Notes: generated by a model from the letters alone, not told the origin. A stretch of 64,000 bases of DNA from Branchinecta lynchi (GCA_023053575.1 JAKZAP010000021.1:4733790-4797789), one strand, 5' to 3'; shown: positions 33,790 to 45,878, numbered from the stretch's first letter. Translations and numbers: made by a program.

Positions 33790-33858
33790 AATAATAATAA
33801 TAATATAATGCAAAAATAAGGCACATGGCCTCTACAAAAATGAACAACAAATTATAAA

Positions 33859-36702
33859 CTAAATTTCTCTTCTAAACATTTCTGGGCTAAATGCCCTTAG
33901 GCCATAGTAGCTGTCGAGCCTGGATTTGAAAGCGTCAATGGACGGGGAACTGATGACCTCTTCCGGCAAAGCATTCCATTCTTCCACTATTCGGTTCTGG
34001 AACGTCCAGCGACCAATGTCTTTGACAAATCGCTGTCCCTTCAGCTTAAGTGAATGACCACGAAGGTGGCTCTGATTGAACTGTACTATTTGCTCGGCTG
34101 AAACATTATCGTAAAAATTGTGGCAAAGTTTATAGAGCTCAATCAGGTCGCCTCGCAGGAATCGGTATGCAAGTGCCGGTAGACCAAGACGCTTGAGACG
34201 CTCTTCGTAGGAGAGTAAGCAAAGGCCTGCTGGAAATTTCGTTATTCTTCGTTGTACCTTTTCTAAGGAGTCCAGGTCTTTGTTATAGAACGGACGCGTT
34301 GAGCAGTGGCCATATTCTAATATTGGTCGAACCAGTGACTTGTATAAAGCTACCAGCATTTTCTCATCAGTGAGCCTGAATGAACGACGTATCAGGCCCG
34401 CAACTCTGCTCGCCTTCGCTATGATCGAGGCATAATGCTGGCTAAAATCGATTCTTGTGTCCACAATTATCCCTAGATCTCGCTCCGATTCACTCTTGGA
34501 AATAATTTCCTCTCCCAGGCAGTATGATGTGGAAAACGATGGATTTCCAAGTGCAAGGTGGTGACACTTAGGAATGTTTAGCTCCATCAGCCAATTTCTC
34601 ATCCACAGCTCAACCCGCTTGATGTCAGCCTGGAGTGTATCTGAGTCTTCCTGACAAGTTATGACTCTATAAAGTTTCGTATCATCCGCGTAGAGAAGCG
34701 CTGTGGATTTGATTCCATCTGTAAGGTCATTGATGTATAGGTTGAAAAGCAACGGGCCCAGAACGGAGCCTTGTGGGACACCACTAAGTACATCTATCTC
34801 TAAGTCACTAAGATGTCCTTCTACCGAGACTGTCTGAGTTCTACTGGTTAGAAAATTCCCTATCCACCGAGCAAGGCTTGATGTTTGTGGCGAGCCGAGG
34901 CCGTACTTAGCCAGCTTTTGAATAAGTCTTTGGTGAGGAACTTTGTCGAATGCCTTTTTTAAGTCCAGGTAGATAAGGTCTATTTGAAATCCTTTGTCGA
35001 TGTTCTTTTTCCAATCCTCCACAGCAAGCAGCATCTGAATCTCGGCTGAGCGACCTCTGAGAAATCCAAACTGCTTATCTGAGAGTAACTTTCTTTCCCT
35101 CAAATGATTGAGGATGTGGTTTGAGAGTATTGACTCTAGGATCTTACAAGTAATGCAGGTGAGACTAATAGGTCTATAGTTAGAAGGAAGTTCTTTTTTC
35201 CCAGACTTGAACAGTGGGACGACGACCGCAGTTTTCCAGATTCTTGGAAGCTGGCCGCTTTCAATTGATCTCTGGTAAATATACGTCAATGGACCGGCAA
35301 GGACCGCTGCGGCTTCCTTAAGGATTCTCGGATGTAGCTTGTCGGGGCCCGGAGATTTTGTCGTGTTTAACTTTTTCAGTTTCTGCAGGACTGTATTTGC
35401 GTTTAAATGAAGCTGGGGAAAGGGATCTTCCTGGGAGCAACTAGCATTTTGCTCTGTGCTGTTTATAGGAGGCTCGCGCGTGAACACGGCAGAGAAATGT
35501 CTGTTGAGAACATTGGCTTTTTCTGTCGGTTCCTCAGCTGGAAAACTTGAGTAATCGTCATTCAGTGGCGGGATGGTGATGGGATTCTTACGTTTGGAGT
35601 TAATGTATTTCCAAAAACTCTTTGGATTATCTTTAGCGGCTCTTGCCAATAATTCCTCTCTGTTTTTTGCCTCTATTCTGGTTGCTTTTCGCACTCTGTT
35701 TCGAAGACGTCTGAAGTCTTCTTTTCTTGAGGGCGTTTCTTTCTCAGACTTGTAGTCTCTCCAAGCTTGTCTCTTTTCCATTAGTAATTTGACTGTACTA
35801 GACGTGAGCGCAGCTCGGGAGCTGTGGTGCACCAGAGGGATGTGTTTGTCCTCTGCCGACTGGACAATAGTCTAGAACTTCTGGTAGAGGCAGTCAAGAG
35901 ACTCTAGGCCTTGGAATTCCTGTTCCCAGTTAACTTCCCCAAGTTCACTTCGCAGCGCTTCATAGTTTCCTTTGTAGTAGTTTCGCCTTTGTTTTCTAAT
36001 CACTTTATGATGTTGAATGTGCATGTTGAAAACGATAACTGCATGATCCGACTTGCCGACAGGTGCTTCTACTTTAACTTCACTGACTGAATCCGGGTCG
36101 GTAACGAGTAATAAGTCAAGCAAACTTGGTTTATTTGTTCCTCTAAAGCGAGTTGGTTCGCTGACAAGCTGTTCAAGGAAGTTATCGTTGAAGCAGTCCA
36201 AGAATGTGCGCTCTGCTCCGCTAGGTGGACCATTCGTGTAACGGTCTTTCCAATCCACTTTAGGTAAGTTGAAGTCACCCACTAATACCAAGTTCTGGGT
36301 TGAACGGCTTGCCATATCAGATATTTCTCTACACAGTGCAGCGTTGTTTTCGGGTTTGCTGTTGGGACTACGGTAGCATACACCCAATACGGTTGATTTT
36401 CCAGATTTCGGTTTTACGCGTAACCACAGAATTTCTTGCGATTGCGGAGCATTCTCATTCCGCGGGACGGGGTATGCCGCAAGTCCTTCCTTACAGTAGC
36501 AAACAATGCCTCGTCCTGTTTCAGTATCCAGATTAACATCGTAAGCATAGTATCCCGGGAGTTTTAATTCTGCTATTGTTGGTAGGTATCTACTGTTTTT
36601 TGGTTTTACTTCTGCAACAGCAACAATGTCGGGTTGTTCTAGTTGTATAAGAAGTCTAGTTTCTTCCATTTTGTTTAAAAGAGAATCGGCGTTGAAAAAC
36701 AT
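33859..36702 (-). pseudogene. LINE ORF2: endonuclease plus reverse transcriptase, one in-frame TAG
   Basis: The frame encodes about 947 codons. The N-terminal apurinic-type endonuclease (36702 to about 35990) shows N-A-D-S-L, the catalytic AEVKPK, GVCYRSPN, VGDFNLP, LLDLLLVTD and GKSDHA. After a linker comes the RT: PGPDKLHPRIL, NYRPISLTC, DLKKAFDKVPH, SGVPQGSVLGPL and YADD at 34681-34692. A CR1-type tail follows (Y-E-E-R-L-K-R-L-G-L, and W-N-A-L-P-E-E-V). A TAG at 35872-35874 splits it between endonuclease and RT, and the frame continues unchanged on either side. Codons upstream of the first Met (36703-36759) are also open to the ORF1 stop. Without readthrough the copy could not make a full enzyme. 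Confidence 0.95.
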
Positions 36703-36759
36703 ACATTTGGTGCTAGCGTTTTGGTTTCTAAAAGACGAGGGACTTTGTCGGTTTTTTTG

Positions 36760-37455
36760 TCAGTTTTGGCGAGATCCGGAAGCCCCGTTTCCACAGGAAT
36801 TCGTTTGTCCACTCTGGATAGTTGGAGGGCGTGCTTGAGCGTTGGCTGTGTTGCGTGATTGGCGTTCCAAGGTGCGAGCGGATCTTTGCATAGGGGTCAG
36901 GTCTGGGTTTATGTAGACCTGTTTTTTCGTTATGCCATCTCTAGCCTTTCTCAAGTTCGGAGCAAATTTCAGAATTTTTTTGCGCTTTTCCATTGACTCA
37001 ATCGATTCTTTACGCAACTTGACAACCAGGAGGCGTGGATTACCGTCCGTTCTTGGTGCACCAATTCTCACTGTTTCTGAGATATCAGCACTAGTAAGTT
37101 GTGCACCTAGATCGTTGTCTTCTGTGAGCTGGATCACAGACTCCTTATCTGTACCACTACTCGCCTCTGGGAGTCCAAAAACGACAAAATTGCCGCTTTT
37201 TTCTTCTCTAAGCGTCTTCTCGCGCTCAGCTTTTATAAGCGTGCTCACAGTGGTTTCACAATCGAACTGGGACTGACGAGAGACTTGTTGCGTTGGAGTG
37301 GGAAGTGGAGCCGCTGTTGGAACCTGGATTCCGCCCCCGCTGGCTTGAAGTGCCTCTCGAAGTTTCAGCTGAAGGTAGGCAACGCTTCTTTTCTTGCAGC
37401 TTGAGCATTCATACCTCAGTAAGTCGAGGTTTGGGTCGTGAGCCTTCAGTGCCAA
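36760..37455 (-). pseudogene. LINE ORF1, RRM-like RNA-binding protein, 5'-truncated
   Basis: This 231-codon frame carries a short Cys motif (YECSSCKKRS) near its start and a Gln/Pro-rich linker. An RRM-like region follows with NFVVFGLPEASSG, ETVRIG and RLLVVKL, then YINPDLTPMQR, which is common to CR1-type ORF1 proteins. Such proteins bind element RNA and assist reverse transcription. It ends in TGA at 36760-36762. ORF2 follows in the same frame with 19 codons before its first Met. The first codons coincide with the truncated 5' end, so a real start is not present. Confidence 0.85.
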
Positions 37456-37461
37456 AAAAAA

Positions 37462-38370
37462 GTGATGATTCTTTGGGTCAAGAGTAAGGTCGAGTTCGTA
37501 GATGGGCCCTGTAGTTCTACATTTAGGGGTGGGGGAAGGGGTTCAAACTATGGGATAAACAAAATATTTTTAAGCAGCTAATGTGATAGTCGATTATGGG
37601 GTAAGAAGACATGCTGAGTACGATAGGGAAAACCATTTTCTCGCCGGACAAGTAGTTCGTCCGGAATCCGGCAAAAACCGGAAAGTTGGTTAAAAGTAAA
37701 AGTCTTATGTGAAGTTGATTCAATGGTTGATTTAGGGTTAAGATGACATGCTGAACACGATGGTGAAAACCATTTTTTCGCCGAACAAGTAGTTCGTCCA
37801 GAATCCGGCAAAAACCGGAAAGTTGGTTAAAAGTAAAAGTTTCATTTGAAGTTGATTAAATGTTCGATTTAAGGGTAAAAAAAACATGCTGAATACGATG
37901 GTGAAAACCATTTTCTTGCCGAACAACTAGTTCGCCCAGAATCGAGGCAAAACCGGAAAATTTGTTGAAAGCAAAAGTTCGGTTAGATGACAGATTAAGG
38001 GGTAAGAAGAGAGGCTGAGTCTGTATATGACAATCATCTTTTACCCGGACATATAATTAGTCCAAAATCCGGTTGTAACCGGATTTAACTTTTATTCAAA
38101 GTTGATTAGAAGTTCCTTATAAGGAGATACGCTGGATTTGTTTCTGAATTTTCTTATTTTTGCTGGACTAGTAGTTCGTTCGGAATTCGGGCGAAACCGG
38201 AAACTTGGCAGAAGTAAAGCAGGAAGTTTTGGTCAGTATCGTCAAAATAGATACGGGTATAGCTGAACTTGGTTTTCTCTGATGATTAGCCTGGCGAAGA
38301 AGAAGATAAGACTCGATTGTCTGAATCAAATATTAGATTTTTGGGATCCCATCGACATCTTTGGTCTTGT
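37462..38370 (+). mobile_element. Family B element, copy B5, right part
   Basis: It begins with the second GTGAT and continues GATTCTTTGGGTCAAGAGTA. It then holds about four core units with TAGTTCGTCCGGAATCCGGC. It ends GGGATCCCATCGACATC and GGTCTTGT at 38370. Joined with the left part it is an ordinary B element of about 1.0 kb. Confidence 0.92.
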
Positions 38371-39785
38371 TTAACTCGGTTGTAACGATGCACACTTTAA
38401 AGGTGCAAGAAATTCATCTGTAAGCAAAACCCATGAGACAGAAACGATAATAGTTCCTTGGGGATCATTAACAGATCGTTTGATCAAAAGTTTTTTTTTT
38501 CAGTTTTCGGTTAAGATGTGCACTTCAATGGTGCTAGAGATACAAATTTTTAAGCAATACCCTTGTGGCACAAATGATCATGGGCCAAAAAGCATCGTTT
38601 GATCTAAAGTCCTTTTTGACTTTGCAGTTAAGATGCGCACTTTAAGGGAGTAGAAATTTGTTTGTAAGCAAAACTGATTATTGCCAAAAATGATTATTGC
38701 CTCATGGGAATCATGAAAATGAATAGTTTGCTTAAAAGTATTTTGTTTGGCTTTGTGTTTAAGGGTAGTAGCCTGCTTTAAGGAATGGTTGGATTTTGGA
38801 AGTGATGACGTCTGAGCCAATCTTGTCGAATCTCTAATTTTCCAGCCAAGTTTCAGCGTCCGAGCACATCTAGAAGTAGATTAACTTGCGAACACCGGAA
38901 TTCCGTGCCCCTCCCTTCTAACTTCCCCCACAGTGCCCGGATCCAATCCGGTAATGTAAATGATTTATCTAGAGCATTTGTTTGTTATTCCCACCAAGCT
39001 CCGTCCCGATTTCTCCAGTCTAAGCGGGTAACATATTTTCTGCCCCCCCCCCCCAACAGTTGTCGGATTCGATCCTGACATGACAAAGAACATCAGAGAC
39101 GCGTCTTTTGCGAAATTATTAAATTTCACTTGAATCCCATCAGCCGTTCCAAAGTGACACATGACTCAATATTCCGGATTCCCCCTCCTCTCCACCCCCC
39201 CCCCCACGATGATTGGATCGAGAAATTTGTATCTCCAGGTCAGTTTAATCGGGTCCCTGATATCGGAAAATCCTCAAGATAGCCATCACAGAAGCTCCGG
39301 GAAACCCCCTTTCAGCCCCTCCCCCAAAGACTTTGGATCCACTCTAATTGTGTAAAGGATTGATCAAGAGCAGATACTTGTTTTTTCCAGCAGGTTTCAC
39401 TCCGACCCCTCCATTCTAACCGTTTTTCGAGATATCCGGTCCCCCCCCCCCCAAATCCCTCACAGCTGTCGAATCCGGTTCGGACACCAGAGATATGTCA
39501 TCTATTCAGTTCTTAAGTTTCTTTTCAGTTCAATCACCCTTTCGAAAGTTACGCACTACTAAATTTCCGGATTCTCCCTCACTCCACCCCCCCCCCCCCC
39601 GGATGGTCGGATAGGGAAACTGATTATTTCCAAGCTAGTTCGGTCGGGTCCCTGGTATGCCTGCCAATTTTCATCGTCCTAGCGCATCTGGAAGTACCCT
39701 AACTTGCGATCGCCGGACTGACAGACAGACAGACCGACGGAAAAGCGATCGGTATATGGCACTTGGCAGGAAGACAAGTGCCATA
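38371..39785 (-). mobile_element. Family A element, copy A4 (second core plus ordinary core)
   Basis: The 5' hairpin (ending CAAGTGCCATA) is at 39752-39785 on the minus strand. Near it, ordinary units with C-runs are seen. Farther away, 38380-38800 contains three units of about 120 bp of the second core (GGTTAAGATGYGCACTT and TTTTTAAGCAA motifs). The 3' hairpin is missing where it meets B5. Confidence 0.75.
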
Positions 39786-39884
39786 AAAAGGAAGGAGGGT
39801 AAATCGAACTTCAGGCTTACGTCCTTACCATTCTATGCAGACGCAGATGCAAGACGCATTATGTTTATATGCGTGATGACAGGT

Positions 39885-40082
39885 TGATTTACTCGCATTA
39901 TGTTAATTTTGTTATTTAGACTCTTGTTGGTCACGGGAAACAAACATGTAGGCCACATGTTGTACAACAACCTTGTTTATTACGCAATGCCGCGCGCGGT
40001 GCTCTCCATTCATTTCGTTTATCAGTTGGAAACAAGAGTTGAATGAAAAAAGATTAAAGTAATCGAGTTTGATTGCCCTTTT
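39885..40082 (-). repeat. Dispersed repeat with ACCGCGCGCGG box
   Basis: CAACCTTGTTTATTACGCAA and GCCGCGCGCGGTGCTCTCCA at 39969-40009 are the complement of 48665-48725. The part with GGAAACAAACATGTAGGCCA resembles 56590-56615. Nature unknown. Confidence 0.55.
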
Positions 40083-42835
40083 TGTGGCACTTGCCCTTCG
40101 GCCAAATGCCGCATAGCGATCGCAATTTCTGTCCGTCAGTCGGTCTTTTGGTCCCGGTTTTGCTAGTTCGAGCACTTCCAGATAAGCTAGGACGATGAAA
40201 CTTGGCAGGCATATCAGGGAGCGGACCAAAATTTAATTAGAAATAGTCGCTTCCCCGATCCAACCATCTGGGGGGGGGGGGTAAGGTAGGGGGAATCCGA
40301 AAAAAATGGAGAAAATGAGGTATTTTAACTTGCGAACGGGTGATGGGATATTAATGAAACTAGATATATGGTAGGAGCTCTTGTCCCAGACCTTCCACTT
40401 TAAATCCAGACCGGATCCGACGACATTGGGGGGAGTTGGAGGGGGAAATCTTGGAAAACACTTAGAGTGGAGAGATCGGGATGAAGCTTGGTGGAAAGAA
40501 CAAGCACAAGTCCTAGATACGTGATTTAAATAACCGGACCGGATCCGCTCACTTTGGGGGAGCTGGGGGGGGGGGGGGTCAGAATTTCTAGTGATCCCAC
40601 GAGTTCGGTGCTTCCTGGTGTGCTAGGACGATAAAATTTGCAGGCATGTCAGGGACCCGAAACAGATTGACTTGGGAATAGTCGTTTCCGCGATCCAACC
40701 ACCTGGGGGGGGGGGGGGGGCTGGAGGGAGGGGAATCCGAAAAGTGAAGTATTTTTAACTTAAGAACGGGTGATAGGATCTTAATAAAACTTGACATATA
40801 GATAGACGTCTCAGACGCCCTATGGGGGGGAACGGAAATCTTGGGAAACGCTTTGAGTGGATGGTTCGGGATGAGACTTGGTGGGAAGAACAAGTACAAG
40901 TCTTAAGACACTTGAATGACATAAACCTGACCGGATCCGATCACTGTGGGGGAGTTGGGGTGGGGGGGGGGGGTCCGAATTTCTGGTGAAAGTTCGTGTC
41001 CGCGAGTTCGGTACTTCCTGATGTGCTAGGACGATGAAACTTTGCAGGCATGTCAGTGACTCGAACAGATCGACTCGAGAATGTAGTCTCCCTGATCTGA
41101 CCCACTTTTCAAATGTTTTTCAGATGGCGGGTCAGGAATAAATTACTTACTTACTTACCATCGTGGGTGGAGTGAAGGGATTCGGAATCCGGAATCTAGT
41201 GGCAAGCTCAGCTGTTAAGCGGGTGATCGGATATCAGTATAACCTGATATTTAGAAAGATCGCCTGCCTCAGACGTCCCATTTTAAATCCGGGCCGGATC
41301 CGGTGACGTTGGGGAGAGTTGGAGGGGGGAACCAAAAATCTTTGGACACGCTTAGAGTGGAGGGATTGGGAAGAAACTTGGTTGGAAGAATAAATTCAAG
41401 TCCGAGATACGGCATTGACAGAATAGGACCGGATTCGGACACTAAGGGAGTTTGGGGGGTCCTGATTTCTAGTGATTGCGCGAGTTCGGTACTTCATGAC
41501 GTGCTAGGACGATGAAACTTAGTAGGCGTGTCAGGGACCGGAACATATCGACCTGCGAATCGTCGGTTCGACCATCGTGGGAGGAGTGGAGGGACGGTAT
41601 TTCCGGTATCTAGTGGCATTGGCAGCTTCTGATTGAGTGACTGGATTTGAGTGAAACTTGGCAAGTGGAAAGAGCTATCGTCTCAGATGTTCCGTGTCAA
41701 GTCCGGGTCGGATTCAGAACTTGTGGGTGGAGGGGAGGCACCGGAAAACTTTTGAAACGCTTAGAGCTAAGTCGACAGATTGGGATGGAACTTGGCGGGG
41801 AGAACACGCGTTAGGCCTTAATTGATATAGCCAGATTGTATCGGAGCTCTGTGGAGGGAGTTGGAGGGGGTATCCCGGAATTCCGGTGGTCGCCAGTTAG
41901 GATTGCTCCAGATGTTCTAAGGACGATGAAACAGGACAGGCATATTAGTGACTTAAGGATCCCACACAATGCAGTACGAAAATTTGTGTTCTGGTACCGA
42001 GTGAAACTTTATGGGTGATAGGAACTGAGGGCCTAGGCAAGTAAAACCTGCGTCCGAACCACATGCAGCCACGATGGGGGGAGCTGGGGAGGGGGGACTT
42101 TTTGACATGCACAAAATCAGAACCCATGGACAGAATGGGATGCAAGTTGGACAGTACCTAGCTTATGCGGACTTTTGGTGTCCGGACCGGATCCAGCCAA
42201 GGTAGGGGGGGGGGGGGGTGAAGCGATTTGAATAAAAGTTGGAATAGAATACAGAGAAATTATATGCCCTAGAAGACATATTTTAGGGTTCAAACCGTAT
42301 TTGACGGTGCAAAACGGATAATTTAGCTACATTTTATAGTAAAATGTAGCTGACTTATCCGTTTTGCACCTGAGTGATTCACAGTCAGCTTGGGCTGAAG
42401 AACTATCTATCACCACAATATGGAACTTCAAACCGGATCCGACAACGGTGGGGGGGGGGGGGGTCACCAGAAGTAAAAAAAAATGCTCGGTTTCTAGTGA
42501 AACTTGATAGGTGATGCAAGAAAATGCTGCAGATGATCCATTTAGGAGTCGAACCAGATTCGGCCGCATGCGGAAAGTTTGAGTGGATACCGGAAATTGT
42601 GTGGCACGCCTAGGGACCAAACGAGTCGATCTATTGGGTTGAAACTTGGAAGGTAGGAAAGTCATTTGCCCTAGATGATCCGAGGCGATGCCGGAAATGC
42701 TCAGACTTCAGTAAGTAGATATCCTGTGTCCAGGTCCAAACCTCATTTTTGGATGGCCGGGTATTTTGTGACGTTCTCATCAACTTTCTTTACCACCTAC
42801 TCGTAACAAGTGCCATATGAGGTCGTAGCTCTTGT
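40083..42835 (+). mobile_element. Family A element, copy A5 (old, complete)
   Basis: The 5' hairpin is slightly worn (TGTGGCACTTG and CAAATGCC). About nine diverged units of about 280 bp follow, with long G-runs at 40270, 40570, 40705, 40955, 42205 and 42450. It closes with ATGAGGTCGTAGCTCTTGT. A family E foldback lies inside at 42300-42370. Confidence 0.85.
42300..42370. mobile_element. 71-bp family E foldback
   Basis: TTTGACGGTGCAAAACGGAT and ATCCGTTTTGCACC pair around an inner palindrome (GCTACATTTTA and TAAAATGTAGC). Nearly the whole sequence is a single hairpin. Confidence 0.75.
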
Positions 42836-43440
42836 TAGGGGTTCTTTGTCCACCGTTTTGCTAATAAAGCTATCAGCTCAGCACTACACAAGACCGACCT
42901 TGAAATCTTTTTTTTATTTGTGTTTGTATTGTGTTTTGTTCTATGTTTTCATTCGTTCCTTTTACTTTGTTTTCAATTACTCCGTTGTACCTAAAAAGCG
43001 GTCTATAAATAGATATTTATTTTTTTCTTCCACGGGAGTGTCGTCAACTGCAAATAAATTTATTTTCTTCAGGTTGGTAACTGAGTCTCTAACCCCAAAA
43101 CGCTAGAGTATCTCCATGAAGAAGGTGAATAATCATTGAGTAATTAGCATTCGTAAATTTTAGAATTGTGAATGTCAACTAAACATTTTATCGTTGCGTT
43201 TTTCCTGAATATTTTCTTTCCGTTTACTTTTCTTGTCGTATAACTGTTATTTAAGTTTTAATGAAATATTACCACAATATGAATAGCTAAATAATTGGCA
43301 GGGAGAAGCAGATAAATGAACACACAAGAATACTAACAAATCTAAATAACTCAACATCAACAAACGCTAACTTAATCACAGAATAAAAATGAAACAAGGG
43401 ACCGGACGGTGACATGTACATGTAGGGTAGGAAAGTTTCA
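42836..43440. other. Intron 4 DNA, no gene seen
   Basis: The sequence is T-rich and mostly unique. TTTTGCTAATAAAGCTATCA at 42858 is the complement of 48396-48418, marking a small inverted dispersed repeat. Confidence 0.4.
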
Positions 43441-43461
43441 TGCCTGAAATCTTGTCTCTCA

Positions 43462-43665
43462 TTGAAGGGGGACACGGAGGAGAATTACAGTTGCCCTCTT
43501 TGTGGTTATGGGCAAGATACAGTTGACCACCTTCTGGGACAGTGCCAAGATCTTCCTTCACTGACACTCGGTACTGTTGGGTTGGTTAATAGTGTTCCCT
43601 TCCCTGGTATCTTAAAGTCGACAAATAAAAGTATAATTCGCGAGATGTTTTTCTTTTTCGTTTAA
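43462..43665 (+). pseudogene. LINE ORF2 C-terminal fragment with CCHC-type finger
   Basis: The plus frame carries CPLCGYGQDTVDHLLGQC, the C-x2-C-x(n)-H-x4-C finger found after the RT in many LINEs. A short tail then reaches a stop at 43665. It differs from the remnant at 2683, so it is probably another lineage. No RT is attached. Confidence 0.6.
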
Positions 43666-44720
43666 ATGTATTAAAGAAAAGAAATATTTGTGTCCGTATA
43701 TTAGTGTCTGATTCATTGTTGACACCTCAGTTACACGTACCAGTGGGCGGATCGGTACGAAAGAAAAGCTGAATGGATTCAGATTAAGAATTTCGCGTTC
43801 GGATAAGGTCTTTAAGAATAAATAGCCCAAGTAAGAATTGATTCACACCCTCGAATAGCCACCGTACATATGGGCTGAAAATAGACACAAAGATATTGCT
43901 AGGATTTGCATGGATTCCTTTCCAAGAGCACCTCAAATGTTCCCTAAGCACGTCTTGTGGACAGGAAAAAATAAGTCGAGGAGCTAGATACTTCGTACCT
44001 GCGTGGCCGTACCTGAAAATGTCATGGAATGTGTTATTTATTTATTTGTCAAATTAAAAAGTGCTAAGCTAATGTCTCTTGCAGTACATAAAACACATCA
44101 AACAATCTAAATATCGAACATCAAAAATATATAGAAAAATATTTAGAATGTAATTCTAGGCATTGAAATATTATCATTATGATACCAAAAATATATTTTT
44201 ATTTTAAAATCAATTGAAAATTTCAGTGACAAGCTTGTAGAAATAATACTATGAGGTTACACTTTAAATGAGTAAGGTAAAATTGATTAAAAATCTCATT
44301 TTGGTTTAAACTTGGACTACAGTCGAGATTGACACTAAATGGGTTTACGTATGCTTTACCACTTTTTTCAGTATGGTGTTCCTTGAACGAAAGTGTCCTT
44401 GAAATGGATGTTGTAAAGCTTCTGCTGCATAGGTCTTTGGTCCGGTTTCAAAAAAAAATCTGTGAAGATCAGTGTAGGAGGGGGTGATGCCCTGATCCGT
44501 TTTAAAACGTCGGAAGACCTCTAAATGAGGTACAGAGGTATGCATATGTTTCTCTTCGGGAAATTGCCCCTCTCCTACTTTTTAACTAATAACAAATGCA
44601 GCGTAATCCTGCTCCGATGGTTTTGATGTGAAAGGGATTTTTTTTCTTCTGGGAAAGAAGTTTTCAAAGGCACATTGTTCCGTAATTTGAGTCGATTTAT
44701 TGCATAGGTTTACGAATTTG
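43666..44720. other. Intron 4 DNA with LINE tail
   Basis: At 44036-44120 a TTATTTATTTATTTGTCAA tail and the following bases look like the 3' end of a minus-strand LINE. The remainder is A/T-rich, with no coding signal. Confidence 0.4.
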
Positions 44721-44727
44721 ATTTCAT

Positions 44728-44904
44728 GTCATTACTACGCATGACGTCACGAATTCGGGCTTTTTGCCGTCAAGGCTGGAAAGATTTTTCTATTTTCCAG
44801 CGGAATATCATGCCACGGGCGAATCCGACCAATCACTTAACAGAGATGCGTAATCACCACGCTTAATACGCTCCAGAGCATGCTAAGCAAATATTTGCTT
44901 ACGG
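44728..44904 (-). mobile_element. MITE family C, copy 5 (worn)
   Basis: TTACTACGCATGACGTCACG through CCAGCGGAATATCATGCCAC and GCGAATCCGACCAATCAC is the complement of the family C interior. The ends are degraded. Confidence 0.65.
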
Positions 44905-44966
44905 GAGTCTCCCTAGATAGGAGACTCCCGAATTTTACAATGGGAATTTTACTGGATCTTTAATTA

Positions 44967-45330
44967 GTCGCTTTTGCAGTTACCGTGGTATCAGATACAC
45001 GGCTGCTCTGCAAAAACCACTATTGCCGAAATTGCACTTCTCGAAGTCATCCCAAAAGAAAAACTGATATCCAGCTACATCACTAAGTGCCAAAAGTTCT
45101 TTCCCACCAACTTGACAGAATTTGATGAAAGTGAGATGACTTTCCAGATACCACGATCACTTATCACGGTCGGACCGTGGTATCTGAATATCAGATATCA
45201 CGATAACTGGCCAGATACTACCATAACTGCAAAAATGTCTTTTGACCGTGGTATCAGATACTAAGGTAACTGCAAAAACGACTTTAGACCATGGTATCAG
45301 ATACCATACCAGATCCTGCAAAAACGGAAC
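44967..45330 (+). mobile_element. MITE rich in CCGTGGTATCAGATAC (family K), copy 1
   Basis: The motif ACCGTGGTATC(A/T)GATA occurs many times in both directions. The ends contain GCTTTTGCAGT and CTGCAAAAACGGAAC. The whole is an inverted copy of 59450-59808. The 96-codon frame inside has no function I can support. Confidence 0.75.
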
Positions 45331-45512
45331 TAATGTTAGACTTTCACTCATTTTATTTTACCCATTTGAACTTTAAGCTGCAAGTCCGAGGACGGAGCCG
45401 GGTTTGTTAGAAGAATCTCAGCTCCAACTTTGGACACCAACTTTATCTATATTACTTTAGAATTTTACCCATTTTAGACTTTAGTAGTGAGAGTAGAATT
45501 TAATTTAACAAT

Positions 45513-45878
45513 AGTTGCATTTTTTATCCGAATTCTCCGTTCTGAATTCTCGCTTCTCGTATAAATTGCCGTTTTTGCTGCTCTGGCTTTTCCATTCTCG
45601 CTTTTGACAAAAACACTAATTTGGCAGCGCGTAGTCAACCCTGTATACATTTTTATGTATATTGAACATCCGCACTCTGTTGACCAATCAGGGAGGAGAA
45701 CGGAGAGAGGAGAATCGAGAATTCACCGTCGGAGCAACTGTCGATTCTGCAGAATCGTGAGGCTTTCCCCGTTCTCGATTCTGACAAAAACACACGAAAA
45801 GGAGAATTCACTTCATCTGAATAGTCCAAAAACGCAAAATAGGAGAATCGCGAGAAGAATTCGGATAAAAAACGCAAC
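45513..45878. mobile_element. MITE with AGTTGC-T6-ATCCGAATTCT ends
   Basis: Inverted ends of about 26 bp (AGTTGCATTTTTTATCCGAA and its complement at 45856-45878) bound 366 bp. The interior has repeated GAGAATTC/GAATTCTC motifs. The outer AGTTGCRTTTTT matches the end of family K at 59453 although the interior is unrelated. Confidence 0.7.

Larger units (their letters stand above)
33790..37461 (-). mobile_element. CR1-like non-LTR retrotransposon, nearly full ORF2, 5'-truncated in ORF1
   Basis: The LINE lies on the minus strand. It has a 3' UTR of about 70 bases and an AAT-type microsatellite tail at 33790-33805. GTGAT at 33785-33789 and 37462-37466 is a 5-bp target duplication. Its coding part starts at 37455 within ORF1, followed only by eight A and the target site, so the 5' end is lost. 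ORF1 and ORF2 share one frame. The copy is interrupted by one TAG in ORF2 and appears young. Of the retrotransposons in the window it is the only one with a nearly whole coding region. Confidence 0.95.
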
